64,000 nt of DNA from Bryopsis sp. KO-2023 (Eukaryota; Chlorophyta; Ulvophyceae; Bryopsidales; Bryopsidaceae). Where the stretch lies: assembly GCA_030272585.1 (NCBI GenBank), contig BSYQ01000006.1, positions 67,001-131,000 on the forward strand. Direction: 5' to 3'. A model generated the notes under the pieces. It was not told where the DNA came from. It saw nothing but the letters and a program-made list of their open reading frames with translations, and made no database searches. Shown one piece after another: positions 36,797 to 47,861 of the stretch (the first letter of the stretch is position 1; each line of letters starts with the position of its first letter). Position numbers and translations under genes: made by a program.

Positions 36797-38653
36797 ATGG
36801 TCGACAGCGAGAGTGAGCGCGTGAAACATTTCAAAGAAATCATGCCGGAGACGGAAAAAAGCCGGCGGAAGGGCCTGGAAGAGTTCAAACCGCAGCCAAC
36901 CGACGTTTTCGTGGTCACCCCGCCAAAATGTGGAACCACGTGGATGCAGCAGGTACCCCTCAAATCCGACGATTTCGAGATGCGGCTTGATGTGTCTGTT
37001 TCCATCTGTTTGTCAAAATCCTACTATGCAATCCTGCTTGATGTCATTGATATGTTTTTGTCCAATGGAAGGTTCCAACAGTTGATTTCTTTTGATCAGA
37101 TAGTCCATGGACTTCGCAGCGGAGGCAGTATGGACTACGACTGCATTGAAAATGTGATTCCTTACATCGAAATGGCACATGATTGTGGATACACAGATTT
37201 GGACAAAGATCAGGGCTACTTTCCCAGAATGTATAAAACACATTCTTGGTATCCGCACTGTCCAAAAGGGGCTGCCAAATATGTGTTCGTCTTGAGGTAA
37301 AGATTTATTCCAGTACTTAAGAATTTTTTCTTCTTCTTTGCTGTTGAAAAAGTTTCGAAGCCAGTTTCGTGTAATTTTCCTGGCTTGGACTCCCAAACAC
37401 AGAGTCCCAACAGAAACAGAGGAAAACTCCAGGTGCAGTAATTAGACAGTGCTGTAACGGGAAAAACAAAATCCTACCAAACATCACCTTACAACAAATG
37501 ATAACGTAACATTCACCTGTCCAGAATCTTAGGAATTTGTTTACCCTTGAAAAGGTACACCTGGGCTGTACACATTCGCCTGTCTACCCTTTTCCTTCTT
37601 GACAAGAGATTATAGTGTTTTGGTCAGTCATCGTGGTCTGACAGTGGTGGATGGGTATCCAGTGAGGTGATGGTGATTATATGTGTACGAGGTATGAGTA
37701 AGAGGAACTGTTGCGCAAGGGTGCAGTCGCTTAAGATCAACTGTGAGTATTGATCATCCGTGACTGACTTTCCTATGGCATAATCTTTCAGGTCCAACAA
37801 CAGCTGCCCCCCCACCCCTCCCTTTGCCCAAAATAACATGGATTGCTGGTTATGATGCTCAGGGACCCAGAAGCAGCGGGGATTTCATTTTACCATTTTT
37901 TCAACGGCTGGCTATTTGACAAGGATACTTTATTGATGGAAGAATTCCTGTTAGGTTTTTATACCGCACTAGGACCTGCTAAATCCATCCTGGAAAACGC
38001 ATCCACTTGGGACATCATCTCAAGCTGGTATCCACATCGAAACGACTCTAATGTGCTCTGGCTGCACTATGAAGACATGCTGGATGATTTGCCCCAGTGT
38101 GTTGAAATGGTCTCAAAATTCATTGGAATTGGTGAAGGAGATGCCGAGTTGCTGGACCTGGTTGTGAAACAGGTGTGGTTTTTCTAAAACGACATGGTTT
38201 CTGGAAGGGATTTTTAAGTTGAAGCATTTTCTTGTGGGTTAGTTGCCGTCCAACCCCTTCCAAAATTTCCAGGGATCGTACAATCTTGTCTGGACGCATG
38301 CCAAAATTGATTGCTTTCTTTAGAAAACCTCACACTGAGTTTTGGTTCGTGCATCTGTGGTTCAGTCGAGATTTGACTTCATGAAATCACACTGGGAGAA
38401 ATTTGATGAGCGTCCAATGAAAACACATTTCAATTGGCGTTGGAATCGGCCATCGACTGCGGGAACAGATGGCCAAAACTCGAAAATCAGGGAGGGAGGG
38501 CGAGCCAAGGTCGAATTATCTGAGGCACTGAAAGAGAAGTTTGACCTGAAATGGCACACCACAATCAAGCCAGTGACTGGTTATGCTTCCTACAAGGAAC
38601 TGAGAGAAGGGATCAACAAAGAATTGGGACGGAAATTTAGCGTGCAAAGCTGA
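36797..38653 (+). CDS. PAPS-dependent sulfotransferase
   Basis: Exons 36797-36952, 37100-37296, 37863-38172 and 38366-38653 give 316 aa, about the usual length for a soluble (cytosolic) sulfotransferase. The 5'-phosphosulfate loop is PKCGTTW (residues 43-49), with Cys where Ser or Ala is common. The 3'-phosphate site follows YVFVLRDPEAAGISFYHF, split by the second intron. REGG near the C-terminus matches the conserved co-factor-binding RKGG segment. No signal peptide or membrane anchor is seen, so a cytosolic enzyme transferring sulfate from PAPS to a small hydroxylated or amine substrate is likely. The acceptor cannot be predicted. The intron at 37297-37862 is long for this window. Confidence 0.9.
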
Positions 38654-41600
38654 ACGATGTCTCCAGAGTCCGGTGGATTGCATATCATTTCGTCAAAAGC
38701 GAAATATTAATGTGATCACAATGTTGACTTGTCTGTTTTGAAATTAAGATGGGCAATTGTTGTTTAAACTGACTTTTTCATTCAACCTGTTTCTTTAATG
38801 GAACAAGAGCCAAAGAACATTTGATTCTCTTTTGGCCAGTTGTTCTCTATCAGCAATGCACCAACCTCTCCTCATGTGCCATATCATTCAGATCTTCTTA
38901 CCAGGATTTTTGCATTATTGATGGAGCCAAAGAGCCATGCACTGCCAATCACCATATTCTTCTCAAACCAGCATAACAGTGCACACACACACAAGATAGC
39001 CACCAAAACAACTGCACATATTCATCCCAGAGCACAAAAACAGCGATGTGCAGGTTCATTGACCCTACAAGAATTGTACACATTTTTGTAAATCTGATAT
39101 TGAGCCCCCCAATCATGCCATCTCAACCGAACCCTTTTAGATATTCAGCTATGAATATTGTTGATAATTTAGTCACGCTCCATCCGAATTGAAATTTCAG
39201 CACCAACCCACCAAAACTTGCTCATCACCTTTCTCCTTGTTTTTTTTTTTTGAAAGCCAAAGCTATATTTTTTTTCTTTTTTTTTCTGCTGTACAAAGCA
39301 ACCCCCTAGCAACAACTGCTGCAGATTTTCCATTTAAGATTTTTGGTCACATCAAATCTGCTTTTCACCATATTGATACACACCATCTTTTAAGGTTCCC
39401 AGGACTTAGCACACAGAGATCGAATTTCCACATTGAAATCTGCTTTTTTTTTCTTTTTTTTTCCCTCCTCCCTCCACCCAACCCCATCCAAAAAATATCA
39501 CAACATCCCCATAGAACAGCTGCATGGCTTTCGCCACACAGGCAATCAATTGAATATCACCTTGAATAGGGACGAAATAGGGTGCAATTCGAAATTGAAT
39601 TTAAATCGAGTCATGTATTCCATCTGTTGCCACTTTCTTCCCTTCACCCCCCCCCACATTTAAAAAAAAAAGAAGAAAAAAAAGGAACACAATCAGTTCC
39701 CACATCAGCAGCAGAAGGTCAATATGACCATCAAATCACCCCCTATCTTTTTTTTTCGACAGAAATCCAAAACCAATCTCAATTGCACCGTTCTTTTCCT
39801 CAGCATTGTTCACCTCGATTTTCCATCAGTACGTGTTTTTCAAACATTGCCCCCCATCTGAAAAAAGTGATATTTAAATGAAATATATATATATTTATAT
39901 CTTTTTTCAGAAAAACCCCTCTCCCTGCAGAGGGATTCACAAACCCAATCCTTTTTTCTGAGCATTATCGAGACTAGTTTTTCTTCATTGCCTCCGAAAT
40001 ACCCGCTCTTTGTTTTTTTTAATGAAACTCGAAATCATAAAATATCCCAGTTCCTAGCTGATATTCAGGATCATGGCTTGGGGAGAAAAAAAAAAAGGCT
40101 CACCCAAGATTTAGGAAAAAAAATAGACGAAAAAAAAAAGATTAATTTAAAAAAGAAAACAAAGCCTCCCAACCAGAACACATTATTTCTTCTTTTTTTT
40201 TTCCTTCAGCGGCGCTAATGTTTGAAAAAAACAAAACAAAACAAAAAAACAAAGAAAAGATGTTCCAGAAGGAACTTGCAAGCGCTTTTTTTCTCTCTCT
40301 CTCTCTCTTTTTTCTCTTGTACCTTTTTTCCTCCTTGAAACCACACACCTTGAAAAACAGCACCCCTCTCCAGCATTTAAAACCCGTTGACTTTCCTTTC
40401 TTTCTTTGCCATAATTGATGGATCCAACCCAGCCACCCCAAATTGAGTAATCTTACCTCCTTGTTTCTTTGAACTTTTCTTTTCTGGTTTTCACTTCGCA
40501 CAAACAACTTTCAAACAGCACTCGCATTTCATCTCCTTTTTTGTTTTGTTTCCTTTTTTAAAATGGCTCAAACACAAGAGTCCACGAATTCCCCATCAAA
40601 ACCCCATATTTTTCCTTTTTTTTTTTTGTTTTGTTCAACTGCGGAAAAAACATCGGAAAAAAAACCCATAATCATCCTCGGAGGTACAAACCCCCCAACC
40701 TTTTTTTTTTCCCTTGCAAAAATAGCATAGAAAAGAGAAAAAGAACAAAAGAATGTCCCGAACGTGTCCAGAGAGAGAGACATAAACTCAGAAACCTCTT
40801 TTCTTACTTTCACTAGCCAAGTATGTGGCAAAAAAAATATCTCGAATGAAAAAACATTCGACTATTTCTCTGTGCGGCTGGTTAATCCACCTCCTTCTAC
40901 ATTGTGTTTGTTCCCTTTTTTTTTAAGTCTCTATCGACCTAATCCATCCCTGTCAAAAAATTGACACTTGTTTCACGAAAAGATCCATTCCCCCAAACCA
41001 TTTCCAATGTCCAAAATGAAATATCCAAAAACTTGTCAACACCTTTTTTCAATTTGATTTTTTCTGTGGGGCCACTGTATAAACACACACACACGCACAC
41101 ACAAACACAAATATATATTCATCCTTTGTAATTTAAAAAGTACATCCTTGACCAATCCGAGTATAGCATCTCTCTTCCTCTCTCCGAAACACTCCCAGTA
41201 CAAATCCCTCCATCCATCCCCTTCTTTCGAAAAGTTTGTTTTAAAAAAAAAGGTGGGCCTCCTCAAACACTACCAAAAAAAGAAAGAAAATTAAAAAAAG
41301 CGTTTTTTGTTTCTTTTTTCCTTTTCTTTCCCCCCACTTCCCAAAAAAGTTCAGACAAAAATAAGACCCAGTTTTTTTTCCTTCCCTTTTTCCTTTCTTT
41401 TTTTTGTTGTTGTTCCCACATACATCTTATTCCAATTGAGACTGTGTCTACAAAAAAACCCTGCCTAGTGAGTTTCAAACACATCTCTTTCTTTTTCCCA
41501 AACCCTTCCCCCTCCCCTTTTTTTCCCTCCTGCTTTCTTTTTAAAAATAGTTTCCCTCCCTTCCCCCCATCCCCCCCTCCGGTCTTTCTCTTCTTTCCCT

Positions 41601-42847
41601 TTTTTTAAAAAGACGTTCAACACCCCTTGTTGAAACTCCCATTTCTCTTTTTTTGTCCCATTTTTTTTTCATTTCCTTTGCTCCCCAAACCTCAGTCAGA
41701 CTGGGTCATTGGCCCTTTGAAACCTTTTTGTTCACCAGTCCGACAGAGTTCCTGGCAGAATTTTTTTTTTGTTTTTTGCTCACTTTTGCTTTTCACAGAC
41801 CCCCATAGACCATCAATACTCGTCACCCATTTTTCCCCACCTTTTGTTTCTTTTTTTTTTTCTGTTTGAAATCAAACCATTCTGTCAATGTACCATTTAC
41901 TACAAACAAACACAAATCTTCTCTGGTTTCTCATTATTTCTTTTTTGCTTACTGCCCGAAATAGACATGCACAAACCCTCCTCCCAAGAGCTGCATTCAA
42001 TACTGTATCTTCTGCTTCTCAAACAAATATATAGTAATAAAAAGGGAAAAAAAACGAAAAAAAAACAGGGAGCTACGAAAGCACCCTTTCCCAAATTGAA
42101 ACACGAACCACACACACACGCATATATATTTGCTGCTTTTCTTTTCCCTGTTTTTCCTCCAGATTTCCACCAGGGGGAAATGAATGAGAAAACAAAACGT
42201 CTCCACACAGACAATGCAAGCCTCTTGCCAACACCCCAAAACCAAAAGGTCTGAGCTTTTCAAATCTTCCCTCCAAATATTGAATAACTTAAGCACAATG
42301 GGCCCCTTTTCTTTCGTTCCTCCTACATATATGTCCCAATATACATCTATATATAAACCTATACACGCATCCCGACAGATGCATGTGTGCCTTTCGCGTG
42401 TATATATACGTCTGTATATACTATATAGAGAGCTCTAGTCAGCCCATTTACACCCCCCAATATACCATTTACCCAGTATGCTTGATCCTGTTTTGGTTCC
42501 TCTCCTCTGAAAACTAACCAGCCAAGCACACATGTAGAGTTTTCCTCTTCTTTTTTTCCCCCAAATGGCTTCCTTCCATTTCCCCATGCCTATTTTCTTC
42601 CTTCCCTCGTTTCCCAGCCAAATCCACGCCAAACCCCGCATATCAATGCTTTTTTAATGTCAACTTCCACGATTGATCGAGGAAGCCACCCAGAAACTAT
42701 GCAAAAAAAAATCACTCCCGAGCGTTCTTTTCCCGACAAAAAAAAAATCTTGCCGGGAAAAAAACTCACGAGGATTCGAGCCCACGGGGAGTTCGACGAG
42801 CACTCGGTCAATTAAACGCTTCCTTTTCTCTTTTAGGTTCTTTTGGT
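38654..42847. other. 4.2-kb gene-free pyrimidine-rich region
   Basis: The plus strand is strongly T/C-rich, with many homopolymer runs and short tandem repeats: (TC)n at 40292-40307, a CA run near 41080-41105, and TATA-rich palindromic DNA around 42320-42425. All open frames are low-complexity. The composition matches the 3' flank of a minus-strand gene in this genome (purine-rich in the sense direction). Most of it could therefore be a long 3' UTR or terminator region of the gene at 42848-43813. No gene is seen. Confidence 0.5.
40292..40307. repeat. (TC)n microsatellite
   Basis: Eight TC units in the long pyrimidine-rich intergenic region. Confidence 0.85.
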
Positions 42848-43813
42848 TTAACTGGTGCTGGCGACCTCGACCCTGCGGACGCTCAAATACATCTCTTCGG
42901 CAGAGTCCCTGGGCCTCATGATATTCCTGTAGTCGACGCCGTTTCTGCTGGTGCTGTTCGACCTCACCCATGCTTGAGCCGCGATCGGCGTTACGCACCT
43001 GGGTGGTGAACACAGTCTCCTGGGCGTCCGGGGGGTACCCGCCACGCTGAGCGTCGTAGACGACTTGAAATTCAGTCGAGTCCTGCGCTTCGTCGCGGTC
43101 ACCTCGTAGGCCCCGTCGGAGCGGCTGGTGAATCCACCTCGCGGCTTTCCAGCGCTCAACGTACGATGCTTGCCGAGGTTGAAGGGTTCCACCTCTGGGA
43201 ATTTCACGGACAGCTTCTTTGGCGCGGGGGTGGGCACGGTCAGTGGGACACAGACCGCGGGGATCGTCGGAGGTTGGAGGGGCTTGGGCTCCTCGGACTG
43301 AAGCATATGATACATCGGGTTCATGAAACACTGGGCTCGTTCCATTTGCCTTTCCAGGTGTTGGGCGGGCACTTGCACTCCCGCCCCCAAGTCCACCCCC
43401 CATTTCTCAGCGTAACGAGGCGGGTGGCAGAGCTTTAATCCCCGGAGCCATTCGTGCATCAACACAGACCGCGAACAGGACTCCATGTTGTTGGGGGCCA
43501 CCGCGACGGGGGTAACGGTCGAAGCGTTAGAAACTTCGGACTCCAACGAGAGCGTTTCCCAGGTGGCGTGGTTGCTGGCCTCCTCGAGCCCATCGTCGTC
43601 CTTTCCTCCATCCACCGACCCTTGCTCGACGCTGTCCGAGCATTCCTCGTTCGCGACCACTTCCACCACTTCCTCTTCCTCGAGATGCTCCTTCACCTCG
43701 TCGTTCTCACCGTGGTGGGGTCTAAAAATGAGACCGTGAATTAACCTAGTCCCAAATAGACAGGCCGGCAGCAAAAGGACAGGATTAATCCTCGCCCGCT
43801 TCTGTTCCGTCAT
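42848..43813 (-). CDS. Unrecognised, mostly disordered protein with Ser/Thr-Pro cluster
   Basis: A single open frame of 321 codons, far longer than expected by chance here and GC-richer than its flanks. Residues 36-78 are acidic. Residues 119-137 (MHEWLRGLKL...RYAEKW) form a plausible amphipathic helix. Residues 186-210 are Pro/Val-rich. The C-terminus is basic, with clustered Ser/Thr-Pro sites (residues 260-276, GTPRTP...CSPP...VTP), which are typical of proline-directed kinase substrates. VEPFNLGKHRTLS (about 208-220) faintly resembles the TPX2-type microtubule-binding motif, and the helix faintly resembles the start of a SAM domain. Neither is strong enough for a name. No membrane segment is convincing apart from a weak hydrophobic stretch at 11-30. 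An additional 5' exon cannot be excluded. Confidence 0.55.
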   Translation of the reverse strand: MTEQKRARINPVLLLPACLFGTRLIHGLIFRPHHGENDEVKEHLEEEEVVEVVANEECSDSVEQGSVDGGKDDDGLEEASNHATWETLSLESEVSNASTVTPVAVAPNNMESCSRSVLMHEWLRGLKLCHPPRYAEKWGVDLGAGVQVPAQHLERQMERAQCFMNPMYHMLQSEEPKPLQPPTIPAVCVPLTVPTPAPKKLSVKFPEVEPFNLGKHRTLSAGKPRGGFTSRSDGAYEVTATKRRTRLNFKSSTTLSVAGTPRTPRRLCSPPRCVTPIAAQAWVRSNSTSRNGVDYRNIMRPRDSAEEMYLSVRRVEVASTS

Positions 43814-45486
43814 CTTTCACACCTCCTCCCTTTTCGTTATCAACTCTTCCTTTTCTCACGGGTAAGATATGAATGCCTACTTGTCCTTCCTTCGAAAAAG
43901 TCTCCTTCCACCAGACGCGTAAACAAAAAAGAATGCAAAATGCGAGGTCACCGACGTTGTTTTCGTTGAACGTCGTAGTATAACCTCCTTAGCGTCCAAT
44001 TGTTCCTTTCGTTTCCGCCCAATAACTTTCCTATACGTATTTTTCTTTCTGCTTCTTTTCCACAAATGAGAGATCGCAAAAAAACAGACGACCCCTCTAT
44101 CCTTTCTCTCACAGTTTTCTTCTCTAATATAGGAAACCGACACGTTTTCCCTTTTCGGTTCCCAATACTTTTTTTTTTTCCAATATCCCTCCAAGTGTCA
44201 ACAAGACGAGCTTAGAAGGCGCAACGCCACAGCTGTCAGTTTGGAGACTTGTTTGCCTCGACGTTCAAGAAAAACGGATTGAAAGGGAGGCCGCAAGTTC
44301 GTAAATACTTCCCAAGGGCTGGGTGGCTGATGACGTGGACTTGATACGTCACCAGAAAATCTCGTGGTCCCAGAAACCACCGCTTATGTTTTTTGTGTTT
44401 CCTATCAACCCCCTGCCCCCACAGTCTTTCATTGGTGCGTCCATTCAAGGAAAAAGGGGGTGCTACGCGAGCGGTGATCACTTTTCGATGGACCGACGCA
44501 AGCAACGTGCTCGAGTCATATTGTTTGTCGGTATAAAGATTCTTGTTAAAGTCTTCCAAGCTCTTGGCTGTGGTTTCGCTGAAGAGTGGTGCTTGGTGGT
44601 GTTCCAAGCGCCTGATAGGATGGCTATGATTAGCACCTCACTCAAAAACTTTTCTCGCAGGCAACGTGCTCAGCCACTCCCTTCCCTACACCCCTTTTTT
44701 TAATATCCTTGCGCGTTCGGGTCGATATCCCCGTCTGGCCAAATTTCGCCCCACGATGTCTCAGTTGTGCGCTCACACAGCCATAGCAGATTTTGTAGAC
44801 AGGGTGCGGAGGGAGGAAAAACGAATAGCAAGTTCCGAACCTGCAAAATCGCAAGGATTGACAGAACCCCATTGGGGGTTGTACGTATGTCTGACGAGTG
44901 ATGTGGGGTTTCTTTGCTCTTCTTGCCCCGTTGCGACGCTCTTTCCGTCTTCGGCCATCTAAACAAACACATTGCAGTCCAGGTAAATTTCTTGGAGACC
45001 CTAACACTTTCACTCGCGATTGTCTGCGCACTGTGACGGTTGGCTGGTCCGGCGTAGCTATTTCCCGTCGAAAAGTCCTCCTGCACCTTTATCGTACAAA
45101 AAAGCTGGGTTTGTTCCCTTCGAACGGGGCACTCGTAGTTGTTCAACGCCGCCGCAGAAACAACGCTTTTTCTCGGCGGTGAATGTGCTGATTTTGGTCA
45201 AGTTCGCCGAACGATATGCTCACAATGAGCAGATACGATATCGGTCCAGGGGGGATTTCCGCGTCGACCTGGAACCTCTCGGAAATTCAGCAGACTGCGC
45301 TGAATTTAGACATAGCCATGATGCTTCCCAAAATTCTCCACAGAGCTCCTGTGTTATTTCTGTTATTTTTCTCCTTTTTTCCCTCCTGATCTCTACCTGT
45401 TCCTAAAATGGGTTTTGTCTCCTGTCATGTGCCATTTCAGCTGTGCAATCCTCAAATTCTCAAATTGGCAGCTGTGCGAGCCTCAA
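43814..45486. other. Intergenic region with one doubtful small open frame
   Basis: This is the upstream region of both the disordered-protein gene (minus) and the monooxygenase (plus). A plus-strand frame from ATG 44756 (MSQLCAHTAIADFVDRVRRE...) and an overlapping minus-strand frame from 44958 (MAEDGKSVATGQ...) are both open for about 60-70 codons and have protein-like composition. At most one can be real. No domain was recognised and no feature is called. Confidence 0.35.
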
Positions 45487-47861
45487 ATGGCAGACATCGA
45501 TGTCGCTATTGTGGGTGGGGGTCCGGGAGGATTGGCAGCAGCATGCGCCATCTTGAAAACTGCCCCGGGGCTGAAAGTTAGGGTGTTTGAGAGGGCCCCA
45601 GAGCTACGTAGAGTGGGATTCACTCTAGGAATGATGGATAACGGCATCAACTCCTTGGAGGCCATCAGTGAGGAGCTGGCTGCCAACGTCATGCAGGTAT
45701 GTTTCAATGGAAAATGCTCAAGGATTATGCGATAGGAACTCCATGCAGAAGACTGCTTTGAATGAACAGGAATCTGCTTTTTCAACCATCAGGTTTCTTT
45801 CTGGACTTTGTTTTTGCACATTTCAACAAGTAAACTCTATTGCAACAAGGCGGCTCGCCAGGATTTGTCAAGGATCTCTCGGCATGAAAAATGGCTGTTT
45901 GCCTCAAATCATTCGTAATTGTTGCGGATTAATGCTAACTTATCACTAGATTTTTTTCTTGTAGGTTTCAGGAGTTATTTGCCACATCAAAGGAAGTGCT
46001 ATTATAGTTATTAGTAAAACGTGCTCTCTGTCTGACCCCTTAATCGGTCTATGAAGGTGGTTTGCTTTTTTTTTTCCGTTCCAATTTTTTTTTCGATTTT
46101 TTTTTTAATTTTGTTACCTGTATCTCCAATACGTAGTTTTCAGTTTCTGTTTTTTTGGCTAATTCAGCATATGCTGGCGGATGGTGGCGTTGTTGGTCAT
46201 GATAAAAGTGGTGAGCAGCAATATGCCTTCCCTTCGGTTGCCGCCATGGGTATTGCTTCGGACGAAGGAAAAGCCGGCCATTTGCCCTGGTACAAGTTAC
46301 AATATGAGCTCGCTGATTGGCTTCCCAGTGAATGCCTCGTCTTGGGGAGGTCATTGACTGGTCTGGAGATCAATTCAGAAGGTTGGTCCGTCTTTTTTTG
46401 TAGCCTAGGCTATGTTTTTGTAAGTTGAACTTGCGCAGTGATGAAAGCTGATGGCAGTCTTTGAGCTGTGGCGGTGATGTCTGCCGAAAAACGACTTTTG
46501 ATTCCTCTGAGCGCATACCTGAAAGTGTTAGTAATAGCTGCCTGTCAAATTGAGACATGGATTTTTTTCTCACTGACAGTGACAACCATAAGAACAAGAG
46601 GCTGCATTTGACGTGTTTGGCTGTTGTGCATTAAGATTTTTTAGATTCTATATATTCATTTTTCTGTATTTTCATTTTTGAGCATTTTAAAAAAGTCTTC
46701 CGCAGCCTGCCGGCTGCAGTGATATCGATATATATATATCGATATATATATTTTTTTATTTCTAGCCACGGTCCCCTTTCTTCGGGGTATCAAAACTGGA
46801 AGCAGAAAAATGCATATCAAGAATTCGTTTCCATGTTTCAGGGGCTACTCTGAAGCTGACATGCAACGAGAAAAATACAGAAGAAACCGTCACTGCCAAA
46901 ATCGTGATTGGGGCCGATGGAAATCAATCCGTTGTCAGGGAATTTGTTCTGGAGGATGGACCCCCTCAGTTTTTGAACACTGTCGTTTGGAGAGGCCAAG
47001 CTGATAGACCCTCTGATTGGAGTCACGATAACAATTTGTTGACTGGATGGAACCGCGGCAGTCAATTGATGTTGGTTGTGAAATTGGCGGAGAACAGACT
47101 GGCTTGGCAAGCCTTTTCTCCAGTCAGTCCTGAGGATTTGGAGTCTCTCAGCACTGACAGGTAGAATTTTTTTCCTTAAAACAGTCACATTCACAAAGTG
47201 ATTTCACTTAGACACATTTCAATTGTTTTCAGTTTTAATATTTGATCGCTGGAACCGTTTCTCTGCAAAAGGCATCGCTTGACGGGAATTTCTCGAATGC
47301 AGGTATGTGGATACTGGCGAAATGAAAGGGGACCAAGGATTACTCAAACGAGGGCGCTGCTTGGAGCGCTACACCGATTATCCCGAAATCGTCCAGAGAA
47401 TCGTCGGTTCCACCCCACCCTCCACCATCACCGAACATGGCCAGTTTTTCAGGGAGGCCTCCGAATGCCAGGTCTGGGGCAAAGGCTGCGCAACGCTCAT
47501 GGGGGATGCCGCCCACTTGTTCACTCCTTTTCTCGGCCAGGGTGTGAACCAGACTCTGGAAGACTCCGTCGAAATCGGTCGAAGCATCGGTGAATTGGGA
47601 CCAACAGAGGAAGCCTTGAGGCAGTACGAAAGCATCAGGATTGAACCGGCCACGTACGTCCAAGCGGGCTCCGTGGCGATTGGGAAATCTGTGTTCTCTG
47701 GAAATGGGAATTACGAAATCAAGTGGATGAAAGAACACTCTGAGTACTTGTTGAAACGCCCCCAGAAATTGTCCAGGCCTCGCAAGACTGTCAGCATGGT
47801 GGCCAGGGCTGGTGTCAGTCTTGGTTTTGGCCGGGGTATGGCTAGGGGTGTCTGCTTGTGA
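45487..47861 (+). CDS. FAD-dependent monooxygenase (aromatic-ring hydroxylase type)
   Basis: Exons 45487-45696, 46168-46381, 46842-47160 and 47303-47861 give 433 aa. The N-terminal Rossmann motif is VAIVGGGPGGLAAA (GxGxxG near residues 10-15). The mid-protein IVIGADGNQSVVR (about 163-175) is the DG motif that contacts FAD and NAD(P)H. The C-terminal GDAAHLFTPFLGQGVNQTLED (about 315-335) is the GD motif. This order defines the class A flavin monooxygenases that include UbiH, salicylate hydroxylase and zeaxanthin epoxidase. There is no FHA domain and no obvious transit peptide, so zeaxanthin epoxidase itself is unlikely; the substrate is unknown. The frame is open about 24 codons upstream of the chosen ATG, but the Rossmann strand begins right after it, which supports 45487. 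Confidence 0.88.
46721..46750. repeat. TATA-rich palindromic microsatellite in a monooxygenase intron
   Basis: GATATCGATATATATATATCGATATATATAT-type sequence with two GATATCGATA/TATCGATA cores, lying in the second intron of the monooxygenase. Confidence 0.8.

Noticed and set aside
42770-42825. Possible tRNA on the minus strand (GGCTCGAATCC-like T-arm next to a T run)
   Set aside because: The stem next to the T-loop-like sequence does not pair, and no D-arm or acceptor stem can be drawn upstream.
42848-43813. Intron ending at the TTTTTAG before ACCCCACC in the unknown gene
   Set aside because: Every GT donor tried upstream gives either too short an intron or an immediate stop, while the unspliced frame is open.
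44756-44962. Overlapping small frames on both strands with protein-like composition
   Set aside because: Both strands cannot be coding; neither has a recognised domain or clear splice partners.
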